A stretch of 64,000 nucleotides of DNA, taken from Bacillota bacterium (GTDB taxonomy: Bacteria; Bacillota; Clostridia; Lachnospirales; Lachnospiraceae). Where the stretch lies: assembly GCA_023421505.1 (NCBI GenBank), contig JAEZTJ010000082.1, forward strand, positions 124,001 through 188,000, read 5' to 3'. The stretch's first letter is position 1, and the number at the start of each line of letters is the position of its first letter. The position numbers and the translations under genes are program-made. A model generated the notes under the pieces. The model was given only the letters and a program-made list of their open reading frames with translations, had not been told where the DNA came from and did not search any database. This document shows, piece by piece, positions 7,841 through 17,136 of the stretch.

Positions 7841-8968
7841 TTAATGGTCCTCAACTCTTATATTACCGCTCATCGTATTCATCTGAATAGTAATCGACGG
7901 ATTATCCCCAATCGTACCGGAGGCATAATCTCTGTTCTTATTTATGGAAAGCTGATCATCAAAGAAGGTCTTGATATTGCCACTGCTGGCTTCAGCATTA
8001 AAATTACAGGTAATTGTATCCGGTACTATCAAAGTTGCGTTACCACTGGAAGCTTCCAGTTCAATATCACCGGTCACCTCTTTCAGTTCAAAATTAATAT
8101 TACCTGATTTTGTGCTAATCCTTCCGGCGCCCTTTAAAGCTGTTACCTCAACCTCGCCGCTGGAGGCAGTTGCTTTTATTAATCCAGTGGAGTTTTCTAT
8201 CGTGATATTACCGGAGGAGGTTTCTACCTCTTTTTCTCCTTCACTATCCATTATTTTAATATTACCGCTGTTCGCATCCGCGGTTAAGTTTCCTACCGCC
8301 TTCTCAATCGTGATATTTCCAGAAGAGGCCTCAAAAGTACTCTCTCCTTTACCGCTGTATACTTTAATATCACCGCTATGGGAAGAGATCTTTCTTTCTC
8401 CTTCTGCCTTTTGTATTGTTATATTGCCACTGGAGGATGCCATTTTAATTGAATTAGCATAAACTTCATTCAAGGTCACATCACCGCTATGGCAGTTAAC
8501 AGTAAATTGAGATAGCTTGAAACTCAAATCAGAGGTTATATTGCCGCTAGAGGTAGTGACAGCCAGCTCCTCAGCGTATTTAGCAGGAAGGTATATATCA
8601 TTTCTGCTATAATGATTACCAATGCTAAAAATTCTATTATTATGTCTTCCGCTTCTTATTGATAATTCATTACCATTTGTAGATAGCTTTGATAATTCAT
8701 CCTCCTCCGGAGTGTATGTCTTATACTCTTTCAAGATTAACTCATCCGTATCACTGGCATAAAATACAACATCATCAGAGGTATATTCTATCTCTATGGA
8801 GGTAATGTTCTCCAAGCTGATTTGCTGTGTATTCACAAGCTCTAAACCGTGCTCCTTTACGGATACCACATTAATGCCATCATTGTTAATTGCAAATATC
8901 ATAAAAAACGATAAACCTGCTGCAAGTAATATACAAACAGCTATACCTATAATAATTCCCTTTCTCAT
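7841..8968 (-). CDS. DUF4097 beta-strand-repeat protein, membrane anchored
   Basis: 375 aa. An N-terminal transmembrane anchor (residues 4-27, IIIGIAVCILLAAGLSFFMI) precedes a long right-handed beta-solenoid-like region. That region is built of repeats centred on SSGN(I/A)TI, with variants SHSGDV, ANSGNIKI and TKSGNINF, at roughly 20-residue spacing. This is the DUF4097 (putative adhesin-like) signature. It is the last gene of the PadR-HAAS-DUF4097 cassette, which in Firmicutes is thought to respond to envelope or membrane stress; that role is inferred. Probably exposed outside the membrane. Confidence 0.9.
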   Translation of the reverse strand: MRKGIIIGIAVCILLAAGLSFFMIFAINNDGINVVSVKEHGLELVNTQQISLENITSIEIEYTSDDVVFYASDTDELILKEYKTYTPEEDELSKLSTNGNELSIRSGRHNNRIFSIGNHYSRNDIYLPAKYAEELAVTTSSGNITSDLSFKLSQFTVNCHSGDVTLNEVYANSIKMASSSGNITIQKAEGERKISSHSGDIKVYSGKGESTFEASSGNITIEKAVGNLTADANSGNIKIMDSEGEKEVETSSGNITIENSTGLIKATASSGEVEVTALKGAGRISTKSGNINFELKEVTGDIELEASSGNATLIVPDTITCNFNAEASSGNIKTFFDDQLSINKNRDYASGTIGDNPSITIQMNTMSGNIRVEDH

Positions 8969-8997
8969 TTTCTCACCGTGACTTCCTTCTCATCAAT

Positions 8998-9723
8998 TTA
9001 TTTTGATTCCTTCAATCTGAAAACTAATTCTATTACTGCTTGTAGACACAACGCTATTAAAAATACGATCCAAGTCATATACCAATCATAAGTAACAAAA
9101 CTGATCGCAAAGTAAAACAGAACTGCCGCCGCCCAAAGAACAGCGCTAACAGCACCTTTTATTGATTGCTTCTTCTTGTTGTTGCTATTCCATTCTTTAA
9201 ATTCTTCAACAACCGTAATCCCATCCTTACTGTTTTTCGGATACATTGTTGAAATATAAACAAGCATACAGGTAGGTATGATGTCGATGATGATCATTAA
9301 TATAAAACCTAGCATTTTATAATCAAAATGCCCCCCCATATATATGCCTGTTATATTTGGCATAAAATTGTATGGATTAAAACTCATCCTATCTATAAAA
9401 ATAAAAAATATAAATACCACAACACTAAATAAGTATATGCCGATCGCTACCGTTTTTAACACCGCTGCCTTTTTAACCTTCTCATAGTAATATGCATTCT
9501 GCTCCGAGGTCATCTCCTCAAGGCCTTGAAACAATTCCGATACATTACCTATTGAGCTGATTACATTCTTGATGGCATCTTCTTGAGATACGCCGCCTGC
9601 AATCAGATCCTGATAACGCTCCTCAGAATTAGCTAGAAGCTCTTCTTTAAGCTCCAGTGCCTTCCTTGTTTTAGGAGCTTTTTCAAAAAGTAATTCAATA
9701 TGATTTTTAATTTTTTCATTCAT
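8998..9723 (-). CDS. HAAS/DUF1700 signalling-domain membrane protein
   Basis: 241 aa. The first ~70 residues form the helical HAAS (DUF1700-type) domain, with ELKEELLANSEERYQDLIA and GVSQEDAIKNVISSIG. At least four hydrophobic segments follow in the rest of the protein. Domains of this type often sit beside PadR regulators and transmit signals to them. Here it lies 15 bp downstream of the PadR gene and 29 bp upstream of DUF4097. GGAGGGGAC precedes its ATG. Confidence 0.88.
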   Translation of the reverse strand: MNEKIKNHIELLFEKAPKTRKALELKEELLANSEERYQDLIAGGVSQEDAIKNVISSIGNVSELFQGLEEMTSEQNAYYYEKVKKAAVLKTVAIGIYLFSVVVFIFFIFIDRMSFNPYNFMPNITGIYMGGHFDYKMLGFILMIIIDIIPTCMLVYISTMYPKNSKDGITVVEEFKEWNSNNKKKQSIKGAVSAVLWAAAVLFYFAISFVTYDWYMTWIVFLIALCLQAVIELVFRLKESK

Positions 9724-9738
9724 ATAAAGTCCCCTCCA

Positions 9739-10062
9739 CTATTTTAATAGTTTGTTTATAATTTCCTTTGCATTTTCCCAATCCTTCTTATACTCTTCAT
9801 ATAATTCACGACCCTTCTCTGTAATCGCATAATACCTTCTCCTTGCACCAATACCTTCATCACCCCAGTAAGAAGTTATCAGCTTCGCCTGTTCTAACCG
9901 CCTGAAGGCAGAATATAAAGTTGCTTCCTTCAGTTCATACATATTATCGGTCTTATCCATGATATCCTTATTAATCTGATAACCATAACTATCTTTCTCA
10001 ATAAGATGAGCTAGGATAATGGGTTCGGTATGGCCTCTGATAACGTCCGACGTTATTGACAT
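9739..10062 (-). CDS. PadR family transcriptional regulator
   Basis: 107 aa from ATG 10062, which has GGAGG eight bases upstream (an upstream in-frame start at 10089 lies inside the promoter). Winged-helix PadR signature: IILAHLIEKDSYGYQINKDI, then LYSAFRRLEQAKLI and RRRYYAITEKGRE. Short subfamily-2 PadR with only a brief C-terminal helix. It should repress its own operon (PadR-HAAS-DUF4097) through the dyad that overlaps its -35 region. Confidence 0.95.
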   Translation of the reverse strand: MSITSDVIRGHTEPIILAHLIEKDSYGYQINKDIMDKTDNMYELKEATLYSAFRRLEQAKLITSYWGDEGIGARRRYYAITEKGRELYEEYKKDWENAKEIINKLLK

Positions 10063-10089
10063 ATCGCGCTCCTCCTTTAATTTAACCAA

Positions 10090-10125
10090 ATTATAGTATA
10101 ATATACCTCGCCTGTCAAGGTATAT
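10090..10125 (-). promoter_or_regulatory. Promoter and PadR operator of the PadR-HAAS-DUF4097 operon
   Basis: Perfect sigma-A promoter on the minus strand: TTGACA (10113-10118), 17-bp spacer, TATAAT (10090-10095). A perfect inverted repeat, ATATACCT, nine bases, AGGTATAT (10101-10125), covers the -35 and the spacer. This is the layout expected for PadR autorepression. Confidence 0.85.
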
Positions 10126-10380
10126 ATTATTATAATGTAAATTATTATGTGAAGTAAATCACAACCTGAAATCAAATCAAAATATATCAATAATTAATAC
10201 ATTCATGAAAGCCCTCCATAATAACTTCCAGCGACTAGCTTAATTCTTTTCTATAATACCTATGATTATACTTAAATGAAATAAACTCACTCAACAAATA
10301 TACATTATATTTACGTTACACGCTGAGGTTTGTATCCTGCGGAGTATTTTATACATTCGGATGCAATTTTCTATTACAAG
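10126..10380. other. AT-rich intergenic DNA without recognised features
   Basis: Between the PadR promoter and the terminator at 10381 I see no coding frame with a ribosome site, no repeat copy and no stable hairpin. Confidence 0.5.
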
Positions 10381-10409
10381 AAAAAAGCTGTAAACTTATA
10401 GTCTACAGC
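10381..10409 (-). terminator. Intrinsic terminator after the LspA-like gene
   Basis: Arms GCTGTAGAC and GTTTACAGC around a short loop, followed by six U on the minus strand. Confidence 0.8.
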
Positions 10410-10426
10410 CGCTCTCATAATATTCT

Positions 10427-10963
10427 TTACGATTTTCTTAAAAACTTTTTATTAAAATATAGAATAAACTCTTTTGCTACTACTTTCATCTTCATATCTC
10501 TGAATTCTTTATTAAAAATGAATAGAATTATAACCATTCCTTCAAATATACTGACATAAACATCTTTGAGATCAAATATAAAGAAACCCTTTAGCCATAT
10601 ATAATCCAGACTTCCGCCCCAGGCTACTTTATCAATCAAGGAACAAAGGCTTCCTGCAAACAATACCATAAACATAATGTATGCATAGGTATTTATCGAA
10701 TATCTTCTTCTTATAAAATCATAGATGATAAAAATAAACAGAAGTAATACTGCAACCACTGCGATATGAATAACTAGACCAATTCCCATATCTGTCAGTG
10801 AGTTAATCCAGGAATACTTATCATTCAGATAAGGCTTAAAGCCAAGAAAATTTCCTAAAAGATCAATTTCCTTACCCATTAAATTCTTAAAAATTATGAT
10901 TTTTATCAGCTGATCGATAAGTATCAGTATACAAACTGGCAAACACTTTTTCATAAATTTCAT
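10427..10963 (-). CDS. Signal peptidase II (LspA)-like membrane protein
   Basis: 178 aa with four predicted transmembrane helices (about residues 7-25, 58-82, 92-112, 130-150), the LspA topology. The second catalytic-Asp regions are recognisable: SLIDKVAWGGSLDYI matches the GNLIDR...VvDFi block, and FDLKDVYVSIF matches the N-ADvxI block, so both catalytic aspartates appear present. The NxxGxAF motif is not recognisable (LNDKYSWINS in its place) and the N of the final block is replaced. Probably a divergent paralogue rather than the housekeeping enzyme. AGAGGT precedes ATG 10963. Confidence 0.7.
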   Translation of the reverse strand: MKFMKKCLPVCILILIDQLIKIIIFKNLMGKEIDLLGNFLGFKPYLNDKYSWINSLTDMGIGLVIHIAVVAVLLLFIFIIYDFIRRRYSINTYAYIMFMVLFAGSLCSLIDKVAWGGSLDYIWLKGFFIFDLKDVYVSIFEGMVIILFIFNKEFRDMKMKVVAKEFILYFNKKFLRKS

Positions 10964-11031
10964 ATATTCTACCTCTTCTATTGGTTATATACAAAAAATT
11001 ATTAACTACTTTTCTCTGACCATAGTTCAAT

Positions 11032-11565
11032 CTATTCCTCTATTTTTCTTAAACGACTGATGATTAACATTAGCCATAGATTTAAGAAAAATCCTAAAAC
11101 TACCGTGATAATTTTTAAAGCCTGGTTCTCCGTGAAGTAAAAAATACATAAAATTACGGTATTTACGATAAATATAGTCATATAAGAGGTCAGAACCCGT
11201 TCATAATATGCTGCTATCTCAATTCTTCCATCTGTATACAGACATTCAATACTCCCTTCAAGCAGATAATATACAAATAGAAAAAGTACAATATTAAATA
11301 TAATTGATAGATAATTTTGGACGTTATAATTAAGTTCCCGTAAGGAACCAAAATAGATAAAGAAGGTTAGTAATGCCTCAATTAAAGCACCATAATGTGC
11401 CTTTTTGAAGCTAGCATTCTCCTTCTCTTCTTCTAATGCTTTCGCTCCGCTTGCAATAATCAGCCAGCCCACAAAGGCAGGAAGAATATGAATTGGACCA
11501 TAATTGATATGAAAGCTACTAAAAATCAATCCCCAGAATATCTTCCCGTAACCCTGATACATCAT
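11032..11565 (-). CDS. Hypothetical multi-pass membrane protein
   Basis: 177 aa with about five hydrophobic segments, an acidic/basic loop near residue 45 (LEEEKENASFKK) and a basic C-terminus (SRLRKIEE). No recognised domain. It overlaps the stop of the upstream gene (ends 11562) by four bases, so the two are translationally coupled and probably form one membrane complex or pathway. Function unknown. Confidence 0.75.
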   Translation of the reverse strand: MMYQGYGKIFWGLIFSSFHINYGPIHILPAFVGWLIIASGAKALEEEKENASFKKAHYGALIEALLTFFIYFGSLRELNYNVQNYLSIIFNIVLFLFVYYLLEGSIECLYTDGRIEIAAYYERVLTSYMTIFIVNTVILCIFYFTENQALKIITVVLGFFLNLWLMLIISRLRKIEE

Positions 11566-12449
11566 ATAGCTCCCCTCTCCTTTAAATAGTTCAGAGTATC
11601 CTTAAAGGTTTTGAAAGGGCGTACCCACTCTATATTAGGAACTCTAATGTAACCATCTACGCCATTTTCGTCTCTATAGCAAAGCTTTGGAGCTATATTA
11701 TACATATCATAACTCATGCTATTTTTGTCGGTAGTATTAATACTTATATTTACTGCGATATTATCATATTGATTATAAATTGTTCCTGCAATTTTGTCTA
11801 ACTTCTTATCATCTACCTTAATATCTATAAAAGAAGCTACCTCCTTCTTATACGGTGAATTCAGGCTAAGAATAGTTAACTTTTTATTTGCCTGAAATAC
11901 TGATCTGTATTCATTCATAACATTATTATTGGAATATAATTTACTATCAAGCGCCCCTTCTGTTACTGCTTCACTATATAAAAGGATACGCCCAATATTA
12001 GTTGTCATGGAGAAACCATCACTAAACCTTATCTCGGCAGTATTTAGCTCTTTCTCACCTTCCCATTCCTCTCGAAAAAAATTATTTTGATAAACATAGA
12101 CAGTATGAAGGCTATATTTTCCTAGCTTTTGGCCCATCGGCAGGTTTACATTGCTATAAAATGAAACTAAACCTTCCTGCGGTAATGACTCTGAAGCAAA
12201 AAAATACATTTCCGGCACCTCCCGAAAAGAAATATTCATCACTTGCCTTTTATCACTGCTATTTGTAATGTATTGCAGCTTAAAAACCACCTTGGAAGCT
12301 GACTGATTTGATCCTACAGATGTTTCCATGCAGCAGCTAAGAAAGACCGGCTTTCTTAACCAAGTATAAGAATTATTTCCCATGCATATCAGAAGAGCCA
12401 AAAGCATTAGCCCAAAACCTATTTGCATTATCCTGTGATTTCTTTTCAT
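11562..12449 (-). CDS. Hypothetical membrane-anchored extracytoplasmic protein
   Basis: 295 aa. A hydrophobic segment at residues 9-25 acts as signal anchor; the remaining ~265 residues look beta-rich and extracytoplasmic, with no recognised motif. It is the first gene of a two-gene operon with the membrane protein at 11032 (4-bp overlap). Family unknown to me. Confidence 0.75.
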   Translation of the reverse strand: MKRNHRIMQIGFGLMLLALLICMGNNSYTWLRKPVFLSCCMETSVGSNQSASKVVFKLQYITNSSDKRQVMNISFREVPEMYFFASESLPQEGLVSFYSNVNLPMGQKLGKYSLHTVYVYQNNFFREEWEGEKELNTAEIRFSDGFSMTTNIGRILLYSEAVTEGALDSKLYSNNNVMNEYRSVFQANKKLTILSLNSPYKKEVASFIDIKVDDKKLDKIAGTIYNQYDNIAVNISINTTDKNSMSYDMYNIAPKLCYRDENGVDGYIRVPNIEWVRPFKTFKDTLNYLKERGAI

Positions 12450-12522
12450 TCTGCACCTCTTGTTATGTATTATTTTTCGCCTATGTTATCCATATTTTAA
12501 CATCACAAAGCAGGAATAACAA

Positions 12523-12596
12523 TAAAAAAACAATAAAAGCTTTTGCCAACTTATTTTACCAGTCTGAACCTGATAATAATCCTTTGGCAAAAGCTT
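12523..12596 (-). terminator. Intrinsic terminator after cooS
   Basis: Long arms AAGCTTTTGCCAAA and TTGGCAAAAGCTT with a ~33-nt loop, then an A/T tract (seven U) on the minus strand. Confidence 0.8.
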
Positions 12597-12628
12597 CTTT
12601 ATTCTATCCTGTAATTCGCTTAGTACCT

Positions 12629-14542
12629 TTATGCAAGTCCCAGCTTCTTACGCTTTTTCATAATATGAGCCTCAATACCCATAGCAACTTGTATCGGATC
12701 ATCTCCCAGTGCCACCTTACCGCCGGTTAACTCCTCTATATCCTCTGTTAATAGCTTTACTAACTTAGGTGCCCCTGTAATAAAAGGGGTCGGTGACAGA
12801 TGGGTATAGGCACCGTAGGCAACAGCAAATAATCCATCAATTGTTGCCTTCTGTTCCATCCACTCCGGAGCCGTAACAGCAATCGGTAGATCAGATATAT
12901 CAACGTCCAGATGATCTGCTAAGGCAGTAACTAGCATCGATATTCTACCCGTATCGGTACAGGTACCAAAGCTTAGTACCGGAGGCATGCCAAGTGCTTT
13001 ACATACTCCCTTTAATCCTTCTCCTGCCTCCTCGGCGGCCTTAAGACTGCACATTCCGGCAACCTCCAGTCCATGATTACCGCAGCCTCCTGCAACTACA
13101 AGGATATCCCTTTTCACCAGCTGTTTAGCAAGATTGATGGTATTCCAGTCCTGCGGTCCATTTCTTAAGGTGGAGCAGTTTGCCAGTGCCACTACACCCT
13201 TGATCTGTCCCTTCGCGATAACATCTACAAGATTATTTAAGTCACCACCTATCGCTTTCATAACCGCCTCGGTTGAAAATCCAGCAATCGCTTTTGTTAT
13301 ATACTTTGGAACCATCGGTTTAATCTTTCCATGTCTTTTCTTAAAGTTCTCAATTGCTATATCAATGCAGCTCTCTGCCATCTCATCGGCTTTTGTCGGG
13401 TAGTAAGGCATAGCATGGTCTAATCCTGGTACGCCGATAATCGTACTGACACTGATTAACGCTACCTGATATTTCTCTGCATACATATCCATATCCGGAG
13501 GAGAACAGTTTTCCTCCATGACAAGTGCATCCACGGTTCCGGTTGCAAGAAATGGCTCAATCGCAAGCCAGTTGCCCATCAGTCCAACAAAAACATCATC
13601 CACTTCAAACCGTTGAAGCAGTTCTTGACCGGTCTCAATAGAGCCCACGATGTGGATTCCCTTTGCTCCGGCTTTTATTGCTTTCTCCTGATACTCCTTA
13701 AGCTTTGCCTTCTGTAGCGTTGCAACTCCGATCCAGGGCTGATGACCATTGAAAGCAATATTAACATAATCCGGGTCCATAATTCCAAGATCAACATCCA
13801 CTTCATGCGGCATCGGTGTCCCAAATAAGATATCCTGAGACATCTCAAGACCAATCTGTGCGGTATAAATTGTAGATAAACCAAGTCTTAACGCTTTCTT
13901 CGCCAGAGATACATAATCACCGTCCACATTCGTCAGACAGCTTGCTATGCTGTTCTCCACCTCATGCTGAATACCGGAAGGATATAAATGCAGGTCCTTC
14001 CAAAGCTTCTTTCTTTTCTTCGGAGCAAAGAGTTCAACCATCTTACTCCCTTCATCCGGCGTAATCTTCATCTCTTTATCAAGAAAATCAGCAAGCTGTA
14101 TTGCCAGTTCATTCACATCCTGCTTTGTATCTATCCCAACTGTCTCACACATCCATCTAAGCTTTCCCTCATCCTTAATCTGAAATGGGGTCTTCCCTTC
14201 TCCGGTTGCTCTAAGTGTACGAAAGGCTTCAAAGGCATGATGCCCATAGGTTGCTGCGCCCATGATATTTCTAATTAACATGTTTCGCATCGCCATAGCA
14301 TCATTGCCTATACCACAGACTCCTTTATCCGCACCAGCTTTTTCACTTAAGCGGCAGGGTCCGTTGGTACATAGCCAGCAGCTCAAACCCTCAAGGCAGT
14401 ATTTACATCGTATTCTTTCTTGCTCGCCCCATCTTGAAAATACGCTTGATAACCCATCCTCCTTTATTCGAATTAACATTTCTTCAACAGAATCATGATA
14501 ACTCATCCGACCTTCCGGCTTTTCTAAAACTTGTTCTGACAT
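12629..14542 (-). CDS. cooS: Anaerobic carbon monoxide dehydrogenase catalytic subunit
   Basis: Interconverts CO and CO2 at a Ni-Fe-S C-cluster, exchanging electrons with ferredoxin. 637 aa, normal for the monofunctional CooS type. The N-terminal cysteines for the B and D clusters are visible in CKYCLEGLSCWLCTNGPC (residues ~45-65). C-cluster ligands are visible in EENCSPPDM, LANCSTLRNG, AGGCGNHG, MCSLKA and SFGTCTDTGR. GGAGG sits before ATG 14542. It stands alone, with no cooC, cooF or acetyl-CoA synthase gene beside it, so physiological role (CO detoxification, or CO2 reduction linked to ferredoxin) is inferred. Confidence 0.95.
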   Translation of the reverse strand: MSEQVLEKPEGRMSYHDSVEEMLIRIKEDGLSSVFSRWGEQERIRCKYCLEGLSCWLCTNGPCRLSEKAGADKGVCGIGNDAMAMRNMLIRNIMGAATYGHHAFEAFRTLRATGEGKTPFQIKDEGKLRWMCETVGIDTKQDVNELAIQLADFLDKEMKITPDEGSKMVELFAPKKRKKLWKDLHLYPSGIQHEVENSIASCLTNVDGDYVSLAKKALRLGLSTIYTAQIGLEMSQDILFGTPMPHEVDVDLGIMDPDYVNIAFNGHQPWIGVATLQKAKLKEYQEKAIKAGAKGIHIVGSIETGQELLQRFEVDDVFVGLMGNWLAIEPFLATGTVDALVMEENCSPPDMDMYAEKYQVALISVSTIIGVPGLDHAMPYYPTKADEMAESCIDIAIENFKKRHGKIKPMVPKYITKAIAGFSTEAVMKAIGGDLNNLVDVIAKGQIKGVVALANCSTLRNGPQDWNTINLAKQLVKRDILVVAGGCGNHGLEVAGMCSLKAAEEAGEGLKGVCKALGMPPVLSFGTCTDTGRISMLVTALADHLDVDISDLPIAVTAPEWMEQKATIDGLFAVAYGAYTHLSPTPFITGAPKLVKLLTEDIEELTGGKVALGDDPIQVAMGIEAHIMKKRKKLGLA

Positions 14543-15127
14543 AATTAACCTCCGATATTAAATATTATTAAGTAATTGCAGAACCTCATAGTTTATCAAT
14601 TACCTATAGATTTCACTGCTAGTTAATATGTCCTTTTTTAGAAATTACATACCAATTCTTTTATATGTGAAGATAAAATTATAGGGTGGCCTTCCATAGA
14701 AGTACCACCCCGATCATTTTTAATTAACTATTTTTGGCTTAATACGGATTTCATATTATATAAGACAAATTTATTTATAAATATAAATTATTCTATAATA
14801 TTATTCTTTATTACTCAAACCTTCACACATAAATAAAACAATGAATCAAATATAATGTTTAAATGATTGTGAACTATCAGATGATAAAATCTGTGAGCTT
14901 ATGGATTCATTTATGATACGATCCCATCTGCGTTCAAAGAACGGTTACAAGCTGCTTAAATGAGCTGAACATTGACAAACTAATTACAGCCAGGTATTGA
15001 ATTTTCAAGGTGAATAGCTAAAATCTATGTGTGAAGTTTTAGTATATAAGTAAATTTAGCAACTACACCGAATACTTATAATAGTAATACAATAATCTCG
15101 TGTGTTGTGGCAATTAATCTCTTTTAA
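14543..15127. other. 585-bp intergenic region, possible gene remnant
   Basis: It holds a hairpin at 14684-14710 (GGGTGG / CCACCC with an inner CTTC/GAAG stem) with only weak T tracts, so terminator status is uncertain. Very AT-rich DNA follows at 14720-14900. At about 14930-14998 a short plus-strand frame reads VQRTVTSCLNELNIDKLI, which resembles part of a winged-helix domain but has no start and ends at once; it may be a gene remnant. No promoter was clear enough to call. Confidence 0.35.
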
Positions 15128-16186
15128 CTAAACCACTTTACTTTTGTGATCTATTCTGTTCTCCCATATACCGTTCATCCGAGGTATTTCATTTATATCA
15201 ACAATACCTTTCCAACTGTAATAGGTTGGCCATTTCTTGAATACCTTCACAAATTTAAAAAGTAATTTATAAGCTATAGGATATCTTTTCGGCTGCCACT
15301 CTTCAAAACTATCCAGATCCACGTGGACCTTATCTGCAACTCTTGTTAGACGATATTGCCCCTTAGTTATCTTCTGCGAAAATATATCTATTTCAAAAGA
15401 ACCTTTCGAGCATTGTTTTTCAGGCAAATCCACCAAATTAGGGAAACCATCCGGAAAATTCAGGCTTGCATTATGATTACCCTTGCTGATTTTAATTTGT
15501 TCAACTTTTCCCAGTTCATTACAACAAATTTCTGTATCATCTTTTATTATTGTTTTTCCAGGTAATCCATTAAAACACAAGGGGCCTGAGCCATTACTGT
15601 TAAGAGCCACAGTAATTAATTCTGAACAATATCTAACCATATAGGTACGATGTCCCTTAATTATAATTGGTAGTACTACCGGTTCAAGGACATGACCATC
15701 TACAGTGCAATTGATTTGTGTAGTTTTAAGATAAGTAAAATCAGCATCCTTCAAATAAACGAAAAATAACTTTTGAGGTTTTTCTATATCACCACCAATC
15801 GGAGCCAAAAAAGGAACGGGATATTTTTTGGTGCCTTTTTCCATCACCTTCAACGTATTCTTTCTTCCTTGATTATCAGTAAAAATAATATGTAACTGTA
15901 GTCCTTTTTCTGTTACTTGAAAGATGTTCTGCTCAAAGTGGACCATTTTCATTTCATTGATTCCGGCACCAATACTAAGATTTTGGTCAGGGATAATACC
16001 GGCTTCATAATAAACATCGATTTTTCTATCTCTCCGATACCGCAACAATCGAATTCCTTTTCCGTTAACCGGATCATCAAAGAGCTGCGGCTCAAAGCCA
16101 TCAAACTCTTCATTCCCTTTGAAGCTAATTACAGCCAGTCTTCTCATGGGTTCAAATTCAAAATTGAATGGTAATACATACCTCAT
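15128..16186 (-). CDS. Hypothetical protein, probably all-beta
   Basis: 352 aa, no signal peptide and no membrane helix. Alternating hydrophobic/polar strands with many Gly, Asp and Tyr residues suggest a beta-sandwich or lipocalin-like double domain. Only the C-terminal ~60 residues (KRYPIAYKLLFKFVKVFKKWPTYY in part) look helical and basic. I do not recognise the family. It lies about 130 bp downstream of a TetR gene on the same strand and could be its regulatory target or a co-transcribed gene. Confidence 0.7.
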   Translation of the reverse strand: MRYVLPFNFEFEPMRRLAVISFKGNEEFDGFEPQLFDDPVNGKGIRLLRYRRDRKIDVYYEAGIIPDQNLSIGAGINEMKMVHFEQNIFQVTEKGLQLHIIFTDNQGRKNTLKVMEKGTKKYPVPFLAPIGGDIEKPQKLFFVYLKDADFTYLKTTQINCTVDGHVLEPVVLPIIIKGHRTYMVRYCSELITVALNSNGSGPLCFNGLPGKTIIKDDTEICCNELGKVEQIKISKGNHNASLNFPDGFPNLVDLPEKQCSKGSFEIDIFSQKITKGQYRLTRVADKVHVDLDSFEEWQPKRYPIAYKLLFKFVKVFKKWPTYYSWKGIVDINEIPRMNGIWENRIDHKSKVV

Positions 16187-16317
16187 ATTTCATTCTTTAT
16201 ATGATATTATAAAAATCAAATATCATACTCTCCTCTCAAAAATTAATTATTAATAATACCTTCTGATGCTATCGCCTTAAGATTATTATTCGATAGTTTA
16301 ACTACTTGAAGGTTTCT

Positions 16318-16905
16318 TCATTTATCTACTCCTATCCCTTTTGCTATCAGTTGTTTCATAGTGTTGAAGGAATCCTCTGCAGAGGATAAATTTACTTCAT
16401 TCTCTTTTTCTATCATATAAAAGAAGCCAAGATATGCACTCCATATACAAAAAGCAACCTGTTTTACATTAATATTCCTTACTTCCTTTTTTTCAACTCC
16501 CCGCATGAGTTCTTCTTCAATCATGCTAATCCACGGATTAATAGATTCTTTTCTGACAGTGTATTTCTCTATCATTATCAATTCGAAAATATCCTTGTCT
16601 TTAATTGCAATTTTCATCACTTCATAAAATACCGAATTTATGTTTTCAATGGTTCCCTTGTCTTCAAAGCTATTATTCTGAATTATATGAATTATATCTT
16701 TATTTGCCATATCATGTACGGCGTCAATTATTTCCTGCTTGTTCTTAAAGTGATAATAAATAACCCCTGATGAGTATCCCATCTTTTTCCCAATATTTCG
16801 TATCGATACCGCTTCAAATCCATTTTCCTTGATAATATCAATTGTAGTTTGAATAATTAAATTCCTGACTGTTTCACTTCGATCTTTTTGTTCTTTCCTG
16901 CTCAT
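16318..16905 (-). CDS. TetR/AcrR family transcriptional regulator
   Basis: 195 aa from ATG 16905 (AAGGAA upstream); the longer frame runs back through the promoter and is rejected. The N-terminal helix-turn-helix is clear: IIQTTIDIIKENGFEAVSIRNIGKKMGYSSGVIYYHFKNKQEI in pieces, residues ~15-60. The C-terminal ~130 residues are the variable ligand domain. Two dyads at its promoter suggest autoregulation. Possible targets are the downstream beta protein (15128) or the decayed flavodoxin/nitroreductase locus on the other strand. Confidence 0.93.
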   Translation of the reverse strand: MSRKEQKDRSETVRNLIIQTTIDIIKENGFEAVSIRNIGKKMGYSSGVIYYHFKNKQEIIDAVHDMANKDIIHIIQNNSFEDKGTIENINSVFYEVMKIAIKDKDIFELIMIEKYTVRKESINPWISMIEEELMRGVEKKEVRNINVKQVAFCIWSAYLGFFYMIEKENEVNLSSAEDSFNTMKQLIAKGIGVDK

Positions 16906-16918
16906 TGCATTCCTTTTT

Positions 16919-16973
16919 ATAACATTGTTATTTTTTATAATATTGTTATAATATAGTATTTTTATTTTGTCAA
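16919..16973 (-). promoter_or_regulatory. Promoter and probable TetR operators
   Basis: Minus-strand TTGACA (16968-16973), 17-bp spacer, TATAAC (16945-16950). Two related dyads lie at and just after the -10: TATAATATTGTTATA (16936-16950) and ATAACATTGTTAT (16919-16931). They share the ATAACA/TGTTAT half-site. Confidence 0.65.
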
Positions 16974-17136
16974 TTGCTTTTTTCAACATAAATCTGTCTA
17001 CTCATACTTACCAATAAAAATTCCAACGCTTGAAGCCTTATATTTCCAGTCTTTTTGACATCTCTACTTCGCCACCCTTGATATTTTATTACTGTCTCCA
17101 CATGACTCGAGTGCTCGTTATTGATGTCCGCGCTCT

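Noticed and set aside
7841..8968. Tandem DNA repeats in the DUF4097 gene
   Set aside because: The repeating SSGN units are a protein-level beta-solenoid pattern with divergent codons, not a DNA satellite. Plus-strand frames there are shadows.
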